From assembly GCA_017480325.1 (NCBI GenBank), contig JAFVAY010000009.1, positions 62,001-126,000 on the forward strand: DNA of 64,000 nucleotides, written 5' to 3'. Below are positions 63,860 to 64,000 of this stretch, one piece after another; the stretch's first letter is position 1, and each line of letters opens with the position of its first letter. The notes below the pieces were generated by a model. That model searched no databases and was not told where the DNA came from. It saw only the letters and a list, made by a program, of their open reading frames with translations. The DNA is from Clostridiales bacterium (GTDB taxonomy: Bacteria; Bacillota; Clostridia; Saccharofermentanales; Saccharofermentanaceae). Made by a program: the position numbers and the translations under genes.

Positions 63860-64000
63860 TCAGCCTTTTACGAGAGCCTCGGTCTCCTTGGCGATAGCGA
63901 GCTCCTCGTTGGTAGGAATAACACATACAGTAACCTTTGATCCGGGCTTACTGATGATAGCTTCCTGACCGCGCAGCCCATTGTTCTTCTCCTCATCGAA
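63860..64000 (-). CDS. ackA: Acetate kinase, C-terminal end (partial)
   Basis: The last 46 codons of a gene that enters from the right edge. The reading frame reads [17 protein letters not shown], then [29 protein letters not shown] and a stop. The segment with VIPTNEE and AKET is the C-terminal signature of acetate kinase, which makes ATP from acetyl phosphate in fermentation. Nothing can be said of the rest. Confidence 0.88.
   Translation of the reverse strand, partial: FDEEKNNGLRGQEAIISKPGSKVTVCVIPTNEELAIAKETEALVKG

Overview
The window reads as chromosomal DNA of a Bacillota (Firmicutes) bacterium, most likely in the class Clostridia. The grounds are a valine-type T-box leader in front of an ilv operon, the gene order rpsF-ssb-rpsR-rplI-dnaB-tilS-hpt-ftsH, strong AAGGAGG-type ribosome binding sites, BMP-type nucleoside and polar amino acid ABC transporters, ECF-type vitamin uptake and acetate kinase. 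I recognise 56 genes (two cut by the window edges). All lie on the minus strand, so transcription runs from high to low coordinates throughout, as expected for one replichore arm of a strongly leading-strand-biased genome. Genus cannot be decided from the sequence.

Layout, right to left (transcription order). 64000-63200: end of acetate kinase, its terminator, and an ECF transporter S component with its own promoter. 63160-52880: pcrA helicase, two HD phosphohydrolases (dGTPase-like and YfbR-like), a surface glucosaminidase, a cohesin/cadherin-like membrane protein, a GtrA protein and folC. 52900-41600: a TPR-like membrane protein, thrC, carB, a diguanylate cyclase, a sodium/alanine symporter, a prepilin-peptidase-like protein and prfC. 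41570-32170: an A+T-rich polysaccharide locus of nine genes (Alg14/Alg13-like pair, alpha-1,2-fucosyltransferase, two duplicated GT2 enzymes, flippase, radical SAM protein with an N-terminal SPASM-like region, a second fucosyltransferase-like protein, membrane acyltransferase). 32130-23690: malQ, glpK, an AEC carrier, an SseB-like protein, a membrane protein, prfA and a fused Sua5-type TsaC. 23670-16070: ribosomal/replication cluster. 16040-10400: xpt plus a purine-nucleoside-type ABC transporter. 10320-9320: an unusual array of inverted repeats and a lone PD-(D/E)XK nuclease. 9320-7830: ECF sigma factor and membrane partner. 7740-5520: polar amino acid ABC transporter. 5520-1: T-box regulated ilvB-ilvN-ilvC-ilvD and a partial membrane protein.

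The genes form compact operons with 1-11 base stop/start overlaps. Functional links visible in the order are branched-chain amino acid synthesis under tRNA-sensing control, purine salvage (xpt with the BMP transporter; hpt with tilS and ftsH), dNTP handling (dgt and yfbR-like genes beside pcrA), and cell-surface glycan synthesis and remodelling.

The most interesting points are: a Sua5-type TsaC fused to a low-molecular-weight phosphatase domain whose catalytic Cys and Arg are both replaced; four copies of a ~21-bp repeat arranged as inverted pairs upstream of a lone TnsA-like nuclease; a radical SAM protein with its SPASM-like cysteines on the N-terminal side; candidate SOS (LexA) boxes in front of both rpsF-ssb-rpsR and pcrA; a prepilin peptidase homologue lacking the GxGD motif; and an xpt promoter embedded in a perfect 10+10 bp palindrome.
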